Positions 1-10,508 of a DNA stretch of 64,000 nt are shown here, piece by piece. How positions within the stretch are numbered: the stretch's first letter is position 1; the number at the start of each line of letters is the position of its first letter. Under the pieces are notes generated by a model. It was given only the letters and a program-made list of their open reading frames with translations, did no database searches and was not told the DNA's origin. A program made the position numbers and the translations under genes. The stretch comes from Siphonodentalium dalli. Taxonomy: Eukaryota; Mollusca; Scaphopoda; Gadilida; Siphonodentaliidae. The DNA is taken from assembly GCA_032622095.1 (NCBI GenBank), contig CP136066.1:156943152-157007151 (forward strand). Reading direction: 5' to 3'.

Positions 1-394
1 ATATCCTTGAGGAAATTTTTATAATTTGGTAACTGTTATTTTTAAATTATAAGCTATAAGGAAGGCCATTCGTGCCTTTAAGGATTACCTCTGTAATTCG
101 AAACCTCTCCATTCTGAATACCGAATGCCATATTGAGTCTATAAGCGACCGAACACTCGCATTTCACCTCTGGAAACCAAATTTGCACGCACATTGGATG
201 AGTCTTTTCATACCATTGTCTAAATTACTGGGCTATTTAGGTATCTTTTGTTCAGGGTAGGTAATAACAACAGGTTTCTAATCAGACATAATAATTGCTT
301 CTCACCTTTAGCTAACAATCAACAAAACATTTGCAGAGTTGATTAAATCATTGGCAGTTTGAGCTTATATTGATCAGTTAATTTACTGAGGTAA

Positions 395-640
395 CAAATC
401 CTGGAAATAGTATGCCTGTCATTTGCAAAATGAGGTCCCCAGAGGGCGAATCTAGTGACTCCCGTAAGATTGGCTAGTGTCACCAAATTCACCCTTTGGG
501 AACCTCATTCATCTTATGCCTCAACTGCTATGGGAGATTAGGATGAGATTGAAATTCCCCAGCTGAAGTTGATGATGTTCACCCATTAGTTCAATCAATT
601 ATGCATTTTATCTTCTGAAAATTAGGGTATAGAAAAAGTA
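395..640 (+). repeat. Family B foldback, decayed copy
   Basis: Carries 'gcctgtcatttgcaaaatga' and 'ggtccccagagggcgaa' followed by the inverted 'accaaattcacccttt' arm and then the family's middle segment ('ccccagctgaagttgatgat'). Mutations break the hairpin in several places. Confidence 0.7.
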
Positions 641-714
641 AGAAGAAATGCAGGTTAATAATATTAATGCTGAAACCGATCTCCAAAGTGAAATACTTAA
701 TATAAATTATCAAA

Positions 715-826
715 TCGGCTAGTGATGAGCCGATGTTCGGAAATGACAATCGGAATCAGCCGATTGTGTGGCCCATCGGATGACAATCGGTACTCGGGTT
801 TCAACATCGGCATTTCCGATTGTCTA
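715..826. repeat. Short GC-richer inverted repeat ('cggaaat/aatcgg')
   Basis: Repeated inverted copies of 'agccgat', 'gacaatcgg' and 'cggaaatgac/catttccgattgtc' occupy about 110 bp. Probably a small foldback element; only one copy seen. Confidence 0.45.
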
Positions 827-1403
827 AATAATAAACAGGTTCTTGATTTTCTTCAATAAACTGTGTTAAATATAAGGATGTTTTGTTGAATAAATGACCA
901 GTAAACATGGGGAAAGTGTAACCAAACACAAATTTGATGATATACAGCCAGGTCCTGCCTAACACAGGTATAAACCCCCCAAAAGTACATGTCACCTGAC
1001 ACATAATTACGCAGTTGACTGCATTCACCAAGCTTATCCATCTTAAGTATATATCAAGTAACACTTATTATATATCAAATGAATTGAACTAGTTATGTAA
1101 AATAGACCGACGAGACCCATTATATAGTCTTGTTTTATATTTTGTCTATTAATTTACATTATTAGTTTTGTATAAATATTTTGTATTGTTGTGTAGATTA
1201 GTAAAGTTGCATCAAGTAATGTAATAATAAGTCACATTTTTCGGAAAATCTGCTAATTTATAATTTCCTCTGGCACTGAACCATGAAAATAGGCTTGGCA
1301 CCGAAAGAGTTAATAATGGAATTGATGTTTTGATCACTCTTGATAATGACGACATCATGTTTAGTGATGGCTCAATTTTCTATAAACCAAACACATCTGA
1401 GCG

Positions 1404-1430
1404 ACACCTTCGACGCGGTCGGGGATTCGA
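1404..1430 (+). other. tRNA-like B box, possible SINE remnant
   Basis: 'gggattcgaatccg' matches a tRNA T-arm / RNA polymerase III B box (GGTTCGAATCC type). No matching A box or full cloverleaf is visible upstream, so this is at most a remnant of a tRNA-derived SINE; 'ggattcgaatcc' is also a palindrome that could arise by chance. Confidence 0.25.
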
Positions 1431-1966
1431 ATCCGCTCGGACTTTGTGTCATCATCTGCATTCCTGGTACCATGAATATCATGAATCGACCAACGATGCC
1501 ATGGTCAATGCTCTGAAAATTATTTCAGTAGCAAAAGAATCTCAGACACATCGACGAACATACTGGATAAATTTCTCATAATATGTCCAGGGATGACACT
1601 GTGCTAGGCATACTGTTGGATCGGGAGCTAACCCTAATGGCTGTCCCATGTCCAATAATGTTATGCAATGATGCATGGTCTCATTTGACACAAATTAAAG
1701 AACCCTTCTGTTACATGTAAATCAGTGGGTAAATGGCAAAAATTATCTTGTCAATATCGAGTCATCAGATGCACGGGACCACAATGGAAATAAGGCACTT
1801 GGGTTAGCCATTACTGTGCTATTCTGGGCCTTTTTGCCGAATATGCTCACTCACGAAACCGAACAAAAAGGTTGGTCCGAATGGTGTTTGGTATGTGGAG
1901 GTTTTACTGTGTATGAATTGCAAATCATTAATGTTTATAGCTTATTGTAGGAATACAGATGCGTGT

Positions 1967-2133
1967 ACAGTAATGCTCTAATTAATCGACTTCTTAACCA
2001 CAGCAGAATTATGGGTAACTTTTCGCCGAGAGCTTTCCGATGAATGGCAACAAGCCATATTTCCGACTAAATCCTGAAAAGTTACCCATAATTCTGCTGT
2101 GGTTACGAAGCCGATTAATTAGAGCATTACTGT
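1967..2133. mobile_element. Family A palindromic MITE, copy 1 (one arm shortened)
   Basis: Ends 'cagtaatgctctaattaatc' and its inverted copy, flanked by TA on both sides. The left arm lacks about 40 bp found in the right arm ('ggatttagtcggaaatatgg' region), so the hairpin has a bulge. Confidence 0.85.
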
Positions 2134-2250
2134 AGGTAAATTTTTAACTAAGTTGTTGAAAATTGATGACATTTTACCATTATAATAGAAACTGAAGAGT
2201 CATTGCGTAGATCTGAAAAATAAAAGAAATTCAACTTATTAATTAAGTAA

Positions 2251-2511
2251 TTAACACTTTCTATACTATTTATGATCATTGATGAGTATGGTAGTTCCCT
2301 CAGGAAATGTTCAAATAATAGTTGAACAAATGGTCATATGTTGTTTGTTGAATTTATTATCTGAACATTTCCTACCAATGAATAAGAATCCTTCTGCGCT
2401 TGTATTATCTTTTTCATCAGTCTATTGTCGGCCAATTTTCCTGAATACCACTCAAAATGACCATCACAATATGCTTTATAACTGGATGGGAGAATCCATT
2501 TAGTAAAGAAT
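2251..2511. mobile_element. Family E TTAA element
   Basis: Begins TTAACACTTTCTATAC, carries 'ggaaatgttcaaataata' and the inverse 'ttatctgaacatttcctacc', and ends near 'gggagaatccatttagtaaa'. The final TTAA is lost. The frame at 2279-2503 is an accident of the repeat. Confidence 0.75.
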
Positions 2512-2674
2512 GGGGTGAGGAGTGTTTAGTGTTTGCTGGCAAAACACTACATGTACATGGATTTTACAGCCATTTTAGTTTTATTTTGATGTCTAGCCAG
2601 TTATAAGAGAATATAATGAAAAGAGATCTATGGTGAACAATTACAGGAAAAATATCAAAAATATTCGTTTTCAG

Positions 2675-2745
2675 ATAACTTGCGTTTCAAACATCGACCT
2701 GAAGTCATCCATCGAGGAGCAGGCTAAAGTTACCGGTGGATGGAT
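2675..2745 (+). CDS. START-domain protein, exon 1 of 6 visible (N-terminus outside window)
   Basis: First recognisable exon of a gene that continues left of the window. It follows a 'cgttttcag' acceptor and ends at a 'gtgagt' donor: 71 nt, 23 codons plus 2 nt, no stop. It encodes the entry to a START (StAR-related lipid transfer) domain, finishing in 'KVTGGWI' across the splice. The START fold is a helix-grip that binds a single lipid or sterol. Joined to the five exons downstream, all phases agree and about 199 residues result, the usual length of one START domain. The arrangement (START at the extreme C-terminus, short tail) and the sequence style suggest the STARD9 group of kinesin-linked START proteins, but I am not sure of the subfamily. 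No start codon is claimed: START domains of this type normally end a longer protein. I found no convincing exon in 1-2674. Confidence 0.72.
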
Positions 2746-2894
2746 GTGAGTTTATATTATTGAATATTTCAGCTTTCTAGTGCTACCCACACATTGTTCT
2801 GTACAATGCATTAAAGTAGCTTAAACCCCCATATCCTATAGATATTAATTGTACTGATACATAAATTTTTACACCCCTAATTTTCGGAAGAACA

Positions 2895-3190
2895 ATTGGT
2901 GGGTGGGTATACTGTCTGTCTGACTATCCATCTGTCCGTCAATATGTGCATATATCTCAGCCATGGATTATCGGGTCTGAAGAAAATTTGGTGTGGAGGT
3001 TTGCCATCATGGCTGCTTTCCCAATATCTGCAAATCACATGGCTTCCATTTTCCATTCTGTTGTCCTTTTTTATCTGGAAATCATGTTTTTTTTTGTCCA
3101 TCCACACAGATTTCTCAGCCATGGATGTTGTTCCGTTCTAGTTATTCATCTTTATGGATATGCACCAGATGGCAGTCCTTCACTTGATTT
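2895..3190 (+). repeat. Long interspersed repeat with 'ctgtccgtc' core
   Basis: 'gtatactgtctgtctgacta', 'catctgtccgtcaatatg' and 'cagccatgg' (twice) recall the degenerate 'GTCCGTCCGT...' repeats scattered through marine invertebrate genomes. Four overlapping frames here have no recognisable protein. Confidence 0.4.
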
Positions 3191-3454
3191 TTATGGTGTT
3201 ATTTGAAGGTCGAATAAGTACATAATATCTCTTTAAAGTTTTATATCTGAGACATTAAACCTTTGATAACAGAATATTCTCTGTTAGGTGATTCACATTC
3301 ATTCTTTTGTAGGGATGTTTAGCTACATGTAATAAAAGCAACCATTTACTGGAGGTTTGTTAATAAAATGTACATTTCAAGTCGGAATCGAGATTTAAAT
3401 CATCCAATAATTTTCAAATGAGTTCATCATTTCTAAAAAGTAATTCACAGAAAC

Positions 3455-3707
3455 AAGCCTTGAAATAGTGTGCCTGTCATTTGCAGAATGAGGTCCCCAG
3501 AGGGTGAATTTAGTAATGCTACCCCGCATAGTGGGCTAGCATCACCAAATTCACCCTCTGGGGACCTCATTCTGCTTACACCTCAGCAGAATGAGGTTCC
3601 CAGAGGGTGAATTTGGTGATGCTAGCCCACTATGCGGGGTAGCATCACTAAATTCACCCTCTGGGAACCTCATTCTGCAAATGACAGACACACTATTTCA
3701 AGGCTTA
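3455..3707. mobile_element. Family B foldback element, best full copy
   Basis: A nearly perfect inverted repeat: 'aagccttgaaatagtgtgcc' at the left and its inverse at the right, enclosing two smaller hairpins of the 'gaggtccccagagggtgaa' arm. The flanks share 'cacagaaac' (3446-3454 and 3708-3716), a candidate target duplication of 8-9 bp, which would fit a hAT-like mobiliser. No coding capacity. Confidence 0.85.
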
Positions 3708-4047
3708 CACAGAAACAAAACACCTTTTAAGTGATGTGTGGCCAAGCAGTCTGTTATTTTGACTTGGATATCACTAAATTTTCATTGAATTTCCATTCAA
3801 AAAGATGTTCAAACATATTTCTCATATAGTTATACTAGTATTTGCAAACTCTTTTTGGAATTTTCACCCTAAAAAATTCCCTCCTCGTATTAACATCCAA
3901 CCTGTAGTTTTCCTGTTCTAATTTCAGGTTCTGTGGCCTTGAGAGTGATGTCGTGATAATGAGAAAATTGCCAACAGATGGCAGCACAGTACAAAGGTGG
4001 GCTATGTTAATAATAAAATAAAATGTCACAAATGTTTCTGTCCTGAA

Positions 4048-4165
4048 TTAACGCTTTCTTTACTACATTCCTAAATACTCATTGATGAGTAGTTCCCTTG
4101 GGAATTGTTAAGGTAATACATTTAACAGATGGCCATGAGCTAATGGGTCTTAAATCATTTTGATC
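4048..4165. mobile_element. Family E fragment
   Basis: 'ttaacgctttctttacta' then 'actcattgatgagtagttcc' and a truncated middle. Only the left half is kept. Confidence 0.65.
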
Positions 4166-4298
4166 ACTGAAGCTATGGCAAACTGTGACATTGCATGACA
4201 TGTCACAAAGAGTGTCGACACATATTCATTTATCCATATATATTTCCAGACAGAATCCAATGAAATTTAGTTTTCGTCCCACTAAAAATCTTAGGTGA

Positions 4299-4559
4299 TT
4301 AACTCTTTCATGACGGGAGCTGCGCTGGTGCAGCATTAAAGATCCTGCAACAGTTAATTTTCTTATATGTGAGTCTCCCAACGGGAGCCTCACTTGTATA
4401 AGAGTATGCATTGGCTTACATTATCAAGGCAAATATTGTCAGGCCAATGTATTCTCTTATATATCGGCTGCTCCCTATGGGAGACTTGCATATGTAAGAG
4501 AATGCACTGGCACAGGGTTTTCACAAAATTTCAGGAAGCTCCAGTCATTTGAGGGTTAA
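4299..4559. mobile_element. Family C TTAA element with two hairpins
   Basis: TTAA at both ends. Inside, 'catgacgggagctgcgctgg', a hairpin 'gtgagtctcccaacgggagc', the linker 'cattatcaaggcaaatattg' and a second hairpin of arm 'attctcttatatat'. It ends 'ggaagctccagtcatttgag' and TTAA. The right TTAA at 4556-4559 is also the first TTAA of a family E element. Confidence 0.88.
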
Positions 4560-4745
4560 CCCTTTCTATACTGAACACTCATTGACAAGTTGTTCAAGGA
4601 GATGTTCATATAATAAGTTCAATAAACGACCTTTTAAACATTTCCCACCAATGTTTTTGGATCCTTTCAAAATTTGTATTAACAATTTGCCTTTGTCATC
4701 TGCTTCTATTTCCTGAACATCTCTTCAGATGATCACACTCTGGCT
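4556..4745. mobile_element. Family E element sharing a TTAA with family C
   Basis: 'ttaaccctttctatactgaa', 'gttcaaggagatgttcatat', then 'tgaacatctcttcagatga'. Right end decayed. The shared TTAA shows that one element used the other's target duplication as its own target. Confidence 0.72.
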
Positions 4746-5923
4746 CACACCTAAATTCACATCATCTGGCAGCTGTCAATTTATGAATGCTACATAGGAG
4801 GAGTTTTAACATGAAATTTACATCCACTTGATGTCTTATGGCTGAAACAGACAACACACCAGGTGTTCTATTGTGGAAATTAACGTGATCAGTCCTTTGC
4901 AAACCATAGAAAATCATCTATCTGAGATCCAATTGTGAATTATCAACTTGGGGGTGGGGCAGCACAGTCAGGAATATGGCTAGAGGTTCTCCATTAGTGG
5001 TGTCCAACTTGAAATGTACAACTGCACACCAGGAACCAGCCTAGAGGATTGAAATTGTGAGAAGTCACTTCTCTCAATTAGATTATTAGGGAGAAATGGA
5101 CTGTCACCAGGGAGAAGGCTGGAGTTCAATTTACTCTCTAACATCGCCTTTCTATGATCCAATAAATATTATGCAACACAAGAGCCCATTTATAATACCA
5201 TTACAATGATTAAGAACACCATTATATTACTGTTATAATGAGTAAGTAAATCATTATAATCAGTAAATACACTTCAAATATGCTGTTTTGAAATATGCAA
5301 ACTCGTATATGAGAGAGAAGTGACACATTTTAGGGAGAAGATGTCTCCCAAGTCGCCCTCTAGGCTGGTCCCTGCTGCACACCCCACTTGAACCAGACCA
5401 ATTTCCCAACTTGGGGGAGGGCAATAATATGTGCACCCTCACCTCCCCCAAGTTTCCAACTGTTGGCCACTTCAGTCCAAAAATTTGCCTGAAAGTAGGA
5501 ATATGGAATGTTAGGTCTAAAAAAAACACACCAACTACTAGCTGGAAAATCAAACAATGAGCACAATTTCAATCTATTTGTGTGTGAAATTTCCAACTGA
5601 CTATATGTCAGGCCTGCATGAAATTTTCAAACTATTTAAAATACTATTGAGACACCCCCCCCCCATGTCACCATGTCCCTGGCAGCAGTTTAAACTCTTT
5701 TAGTGGCGCAGCCAACCTGTTAAGTCATAAAATATTCCTGCTAGAGTTCTAAGGCAGGGATTATTATCTGACCTGGCATAGGCCTACTTTTAGAAGATTT
5801 AAATTTCAACACAGCACTGACACATGATAGTCACAAACAATTTTGCCTGTGCTCAGACAGAAAATCCAAATCCTGTCATCATAATTTATAATGCCGATCT
5901 TGGCACTTTTGACACTAAAAGAG

Positions 5924-6274
5924 TTAACCCTTTACTCAATACATGTAAGCATATGTTCAATGTCACTGCCCACACCCAACACAGACAGGTGATAATTTCA
6001 CCATCCCATCCAACGCAACTCTTTTACGAAATGTTGCTTAAAGTTGTCAAAATGTAGCATTAAACCCCATAAGAACATAAATATTAATAATATAACACAT
6101 ATTTTGATTATTACATCCAATAAGAACACTGATAAGAATGGAAATTTTTGTAAACTATGACGGAAAAAAATGCAAGATGCCGGCATTCTCGGGTGCTCTG
6201 GTGGCTAGGCGATAAGCCGTTCCCATTTGTTCTACATTGTAGGCAACAGTGCGTTCTGAACGCTAAAGAGTTAA
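5924..6274. mobile_element. TTAA-bounded segment with CCCTTT end
   Basis: Starts TTAACCCTTTACTCAATAC, ends 'cgctaaagagttaa'. The ends match only over CYCTTTA, so it may be two neighbouring elements. It contains 'ggtggctaggcgataagccg', which resembles a tRNA D-arm/A box, but no cloverleaf. A family C' right end ('ggcacttttgacactaaaag') lies directly left. Confidence 0.5.
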
Positions 6275-6366
6275 TAGAGTGTTACAGATCACAGATCTAG
6301 ATTCTGATACATAATATTCATAGAGAAATTCAAGCAATTACTTTTGAACAAATAACTTTCTTTCAG

Positions 6367-6463
6367 TTATCTTGGCAAAGGTGTGATACATGCAGCACCC
6401 AAGTTAGTCTGGGATGCCATCAGGAGTCCACGGACACGTTTCACATATGATGATACCTTGAAG
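6367..6463 (+). CDS. START-domain protein, exon 2
   Basis: 97 nt between 'tttctttcag' and 'gtactg'. The first base completes the Ile codon of exon 1; 32 further codons end in phase 0. It reads 'YLGKGVIHAAPKLVWDAI' then 'RSPRTRFTYDDTLK'. The 'GKGVI.A....VWDAI' stretch is the START hallmark: a beta strand followed by the first helix, where animal family members have G-x-G-x-I/V-x-A-P-x-x-x-V-W. This exon is the strongest single piece of evidence for the family. It sits in a 3.6-kb upstream intron that contains a B foldback and TTAA elements. Confidence 0.82.
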
Positions 6464-6729
6464 GTACTGATGTAACTGTGTTATGTATTAACCCTTTCAT
6501 GACATAGTAGACCCTCGTGTGATGTCACATGAATGAAGATTTACTATTTAGACTGCATTATCCATAATGGAATGTTCAATGGCATGTATCAACATAACTT
6601 CAGTTATGGGCAGCCTATCTCAAATATCTTGTTGGCCACATTCTCAGTGGATTAGCGGGCGTCGATATTGACTGAGAAAAACTACACCGGTATAATCCTT
6701 TAATATATTTTTGTTACAAATTGTTAATT

Positions 6730-7100
6730 TTAATGCTTTTTATACGCCCGTTTGAAAAAACGGTTGTATTATGTAAATGGGTTGTCCGTCCGTTTTTGGT
6801 TTCCGGATGATAACTTTAGATTGAATCATGTGAACTGAACCAAATTTGTATATTAGTTTACCACCCCAAAATACAGATCAAGTTCGAATATGGGTTTCGT
6901 CCACATGATTTTGACTGAGTTATGCCACTTTTTCGACATAGATTTTACCTGATATGCGGTTTCCAGATGATAACTTTAGATTGAATCAAGTGAACTGAAC
7001 CAAATTTGGTATACAGATCAAGTTCAAATATGGGTTCTGTCTACATGCATGCCCCACTCTACTCCAGAAACGGGTGTATTATGCCACGCCACGACTGCGT
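6730..7100 (+). repeat. Interspersed repeat with 'gttgtccgtccg' core
   Basis: Two imperfect direct copies of 'tttccggatgataactttag' / 'atcaagttcgaatatgggtt' within about 190 bp, bounded by 'tatacgcccgtttgaaaaaac' (shortened) and 'gaaacgggtgtattatgcca', which are inverted to each other. Sequence of this kind is widespread in mollusc genomes. No open frame. Confidence 0.55.
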
Positions 7101-7209
7101 GCTCTTGTTTGGTTTTAAGAAACTAATTTTGATCTCCTATCAAAACACCTCCCCAAACAGTAGATTATTCCAATGTATATTTATTATACTTTATGCTTTA
7201 ATGAAATGG

Positions 7210-7604
7210 TTAAAGATGGTCTATCTCTTTCTAAACATGTTTTATATTGTTTCTGGGGTATAACATCATAAATGTGAGTCGAAGACAATGCTTCTATAAA
7301 TTAATATTGATTTTATATTGATATTTTCCTATATAATTTGATAATCAATCAGGACATTTTTTTGTTACTATTTTAGAACAGACCGACTGGCGATCTCAGA
7401 TAGAGTTCTCCTGATACTTGCTATGCACCACGAGCCGTAAAATGTCCCAAATTGATTGCACATGTATTTATTATACCAGAAAATTTGAAATAAAATAATT
7501 ATTTATTGATAGAAAAATTTACAAACAGGGTTCTTCTATTCATATTTATTACCTTATACCCAGGAAAATATGTAACACTTGTTAGGATGAGACAGAACAT
7601 CTTT
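7210..7604. mobile_element. Family D element, copy 1
   Basis: Left end 'ttaaagatggtctatctctt', right end 'gagacagaacatcttt' (decayed inverse). Internal 'ttatattgatattttcctat' and 'agagttctcctgatacttgc' match the copy at 32509. Flanked by a 13-bp direct repeat ATGAAATGGTTAA (7201-7213, 7606-7618). Confidence 0.72.
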
Positions 7605-7614
7605 GATGAAATGG

Positions 7615-8014
7615 TTAACCCTTTACCCAACAGAAGGGCCCTGTGCCAATGCATTCTCTTATATATGCGAGTCGACCATAGGTCGCCTCGCATATATAAG
7701 AGAATGCATTGGCTTAACACATTAAAAATTATAAAATTGTTAAAGAATGTAAGAAAAAATGGTAAAAAGTGTTAAAAAAAGATTTTTTTTAGGCCAATGC
7801 ATTCTCTTATATATGCGAGGCGACCTATGGTCGACTCGCATATATAAGAGAATGCATTGGCACAGGGCATAACTGTAACTATCACAATGTGGTCAAGGAG
7901 CCGATTCCAATGATATCCATATTTGTATGGTTCTATTGAGACAGACCGGAGATATTTTAGGCTGTTGAAGCTTTATTTGGCCGGTTTTGGCCGGTTTGTT
8001 GGGTAAAGGGTTAA
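7615..8014. mobile_element. Family C' TTAA element, two perfect hairpins
   Basis: TTAA plus 14-bp inverted ends CCCTTTACCCAACA. Inside are two long perfect hairpins with arm 'gccaatgcattctcttatat' separated by A+T-rich DNA, then 'ccggttttggccggtttg'. It is intact, and its right end is 60 bp from START exon 3. Confidence 0.9.
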
Positions 8015-8074
8015 ACATTGTACATTCTACCTAATATGCTTATGATAAAAAATATTTTGCTTTTCATGTTACAG

Positions 8075-8117
8075 AAAGTTGACATCACAGATGAAATTAC
8101 ACAGAACCTGAAGATTG
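8075..8117 (+). CDS. START-domain protein, exon 3
   Basis: A small exon of 43 nt between 'catgttacag' and 'gtaaga', in phase 0, ending with one base of a split codon. It reads 'KVDITDEITQNLKI', the beta segment that follows the first helix in START domains ('...DKxxKxxxIxxxIxxxxxIV'). It starts 60 bp after the right TTAA of the 400-bp C' element at 7615-8014, so a transposon lies close to its acceptor. Confidence 0.75.
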
Positions 8118-8301
8118 GTAAGAAATTATAAATTTTTCAGTTTTTCTACTACAATTGGTTGTATATTCCTATGTCCTTGCATTCAATGTTTGCCAATGTG
8201 CACGGACATTTGAATGTGTATTCAAGGTAGAGGTATATGGTCCACATAGAGCTCCAAGAAAAGTCTGTTAATTTTGGGGTGAAATAATCATAAAATCATT
8301 A

Positions 8302-8395
8302 TTAACTCTTCTATACCAAATGGATTCTCCCACTCAGTTATAAAAGTATACATTGGAATCGTCTATTATTTATCTGGAGGTGTTTTCAGGCTCTT
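8302..8395. mobile_element. Family E end fragment
   Basis: 'ttaactcttctataccaaat', 'ggattctcccactcagttat' and 'tctattatttatctggaggt' match the right end of family E read in reverse. The remainder is missing. Confidence 0.6.
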
Positions 8396-9048
8396 TAAAT
8401 GTGTTTTCATTGTGGCCCATGCCATCCAATGGAATAACAGATATAAGTACACTATGGCCTTATTCCAGAATATGAACTAATGTCAATATTTATGTCCAAT
8501 ATGAACTTATAGCATGAGGATATATTGACATATCATAATAAATATAGTCTCTATAAATAAAAAAATAGGATCTGTCTGTCATGTGCATGAAGCGCACACA
8601 TGGGCTGCAGGCTGCCAATTCAAAAAGGAGCTACAGGCCCCTTTGTGCAGGGCCACACATCCCTCTGATGCTGAATAAAGGCCCCCGAAGGGAGCCTGTT
8701 TCAGCTAGTGTAATACACTTCTGCTGAAACAAAACATATCTGTTTACACTGAAATTTCAACTTTCATGTCACCCCAAGTGAATTCATAAACCATAAAAGC
8801 CTATGCTTTTCAGTAATAATTGCTTTAATTTAATTTTTTACTCTTGTTAATAGGCGGCAATTTGTGTTGAATTAGCCATCTACGCTACAAACTTATTTTA
8901 CATTGTAGGGACATAGTTACTGTTAGGCAATCATGGTGAGCTTTGTCTGTAAAAACACTGACAATTTACAACATTATTCTCGCCTGAGGAAGGGATGGTT
9001 GTAGAGGGGCAGTCTAGTGGGGGAGTGTAGATTGGTGGATTGAATCTT

Positions 9049-9242
9049 AGGAAATGTTCAGATAATAAGTTCAACATTTGTTGAACTTATTATCTGACCA
9101 TTTCTCACCAATGAATATGAATCATTCTGCACTTGTATTATCTGTGTTATTACCTGAACATCCCTCCGAATGAGTATTAGACTGTTCCAGTGTATGATTT
9201 TATAACTGAATGGGATAATCCATTCAGTATTGAAAGGGTTAA
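9049..9242. mobile_element. Family E element, right two thirds
   Basis: Starts inside the hairpin 'ggaaatgttcagataataag' with its inverse after 5 bp, continues 'accaatgaatatgaatcatt' and ends 'cattcagtattgaaagggtt' plus TTAA at 9239-9242. Confidence 0.75.
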
Positions 9243-9327
9243 AATAAGTAGAGCTTTGAAGGGTGACATCCTGGACTCAAAACATATTGTTTGGTCCCAA
9301 GGTCAAATAAATAGTAATATAGGTGAC

Positions 9328-9588
9328 TTAACTGTTTCATGACGGGAGCTAAGCTGGTGCAGTATTAAAGATTCTGTGCCAGTGTATTCACTTATATATG
9401 TGAGTTTCCCATAGGGATCCTCGCATATATAAGAGAATGCATGGCTTACAAGGTCAAGGTAAATATTATTAGGCCAATGTATTCTCTTATATATGTGAGG
9501 CTCCCTTTGGGAGACTCGCATATATAAGAGAATGCATTTGCACAGGGTTTTTGCAGAATTTCAGGAAGCTCCAGTCATGGACGGTTAA
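9328..9588. mobile_element. Family C TTAA element
   Basis: Intact copy: TTAA, 'catgacgggagctaagctgg', hairpin, 'aaggtcaaggtaaatatt', hairpin, 'ggaagctccagtcatggacg', TTAA. Confidence 0.9.
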
Positions 9589-9888
9589 AGTGAGACTGTA
9601 TGTCACTTTCAATAATATATATATCGATAATATATAAAAAATAAAATAAATTTGAGTCGAAGATGTCTTCTGTACTGTATACGTTCAGGTTAACAGATTA
9701 TCTTAAAATTAAATTTAATAATTTGATATAAATTTACTTTATGACTCCAGCCATAAACTAAGTTACAAATTTCCATGTACAAGACTTGATCAAATTAATT
9801 GACGGGCATGAACTCAAGGCACTCGTGAAGTGACTAATACATTAAAATTAATGATTATCTAAGACTATTTAATATGCATTAACCCTTT

Positions 9889-10116
9889 GAGTGCCAGGGT
9901 CAGATCTCATTGGCCCTAAACCTACAAAATAAGTCTGTTAAAGAATATAAGAATAAATTATTAAAATTGTAAAAAAAAAAACTAAAAAAAGGCCAATGCA
10001 TTCTCTTATATATGCGAAGCGACCTACATGTATGGTCGACTCGCATATATAAGAGAATGCATTGGCACAGGGTATATGGGTTGATACAAAAATCGACATG
10101 GCACTCAAAGGGTTAA
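9889..10116. mobile_element. Family C' TTAA element
   Basis: TTAACCCTTTGAGTGCCA at the left and its inverse at the right. One perfect hairpin with arm 'ccaatgcattctcttatata' and a 'ggcacagggtatatgggttg' tail. Confidence 0.9.
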
Positions 10117-10157
10117 TATAAGATTTATTTGATACAATCGCCTTAAAACCTTCAGAT

Positions 10158-10240
10158 TATGTCTACCTATGGGAGATTTGCATATACTGGTTCAGGATCA
10201 TTAATGCTGCACAAGCAAGGCTCCCGTCACGGAAGGGTTA
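10158..10240. mobile_element. Family C right-end fragment
   Basis: 'cctatgggagatttgcatat', 'atcattaatgctgcac' and 'cacggaagggttaa'; it lies 36 bp upstream of START exon 4. Confidence 0.65.
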
Positions 10241-10276
10241 AAGAGAAAGTTTAAAGTTATTTCAACACTTTTTCAG

Positions 10277-10434
10277 TGAAATACTATCATGAGATCCAGC
10301 AGTTATTCAAAAAGGAAGCATGCAGCTATTCTGTCCTGCACAGCGAACGAGTAGAAGGAGAAAAGTATATTCTGTCCATGAGATCCGTAAAACAACAGGC
10401 ACTAACATTGGTGGAAGGCGTCACAACCGCACAG
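10277..10434 (+). CDS. START-domain protein, exon 4
   Basis: 158 nt between 'ctttttcag' and 'gtaaat'. Two bases complete a Val codon, then 52 codons end in phase 0. It covers the central beta sheet of the START domain: 'VKYYHEIQQLF', 'CSYSVLHSERVEGEKYIL' and 'SMRSVKQQ'. In family members this part carries the R-D-F/Y motif and the S-V strand that line the lipid cavity; here 'CSYSVLHS' stands where 'PRDFCxL' is usual, so the Arg-Asp of that motif is not kept. The substrate cannot be told from sequence alone. A short imperfect repeat of its 3' end (around 10453-10490, 'actttggtggaaggtgtc') follows in the intron, a local duplication of coding sequence. Confidence 0.8.
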
Positions 10435-10508
10435 GTAAATTAAACACATCTAAAAACAAGCACTAACTTTGGTGGAAGGTGTCAACTGCACATGTAAATT
10501 CAACAGAC

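Larger units (their letters stand above)
1..2674. other. Repeat-bearing sequence left of the first visible START exon
   Basis: No convincing exon. It holds a decayed B element (about 395-640), a short foldback rich in 'cgatt' (about 715-826), a family C' right end ending in TTAA at about 1310, a tRNA-like B box at 1410-1428, one lopsided family A palindrome and one family E element. The open frames at 72-260 and 1330-1581 have no recognisable motif and no supporting splice context. Confidence 0.5.

Noticed and set aside
6190-6225. tRNA gene around 'ggtggctaggcgataagccg'
   Set aside because: Resembles a D-arm, but no anticodon arm, T-arm or acceptor stem can be drawn around it.
7506-7860. Hairpins read as CRISPR-like or miRNA genes
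   Set aside because: The repeats are inverted arms inside TTAA elements in a eukaryotic genome, not direct repeats with unique spacers. A miRNA call would need small-RNA data.
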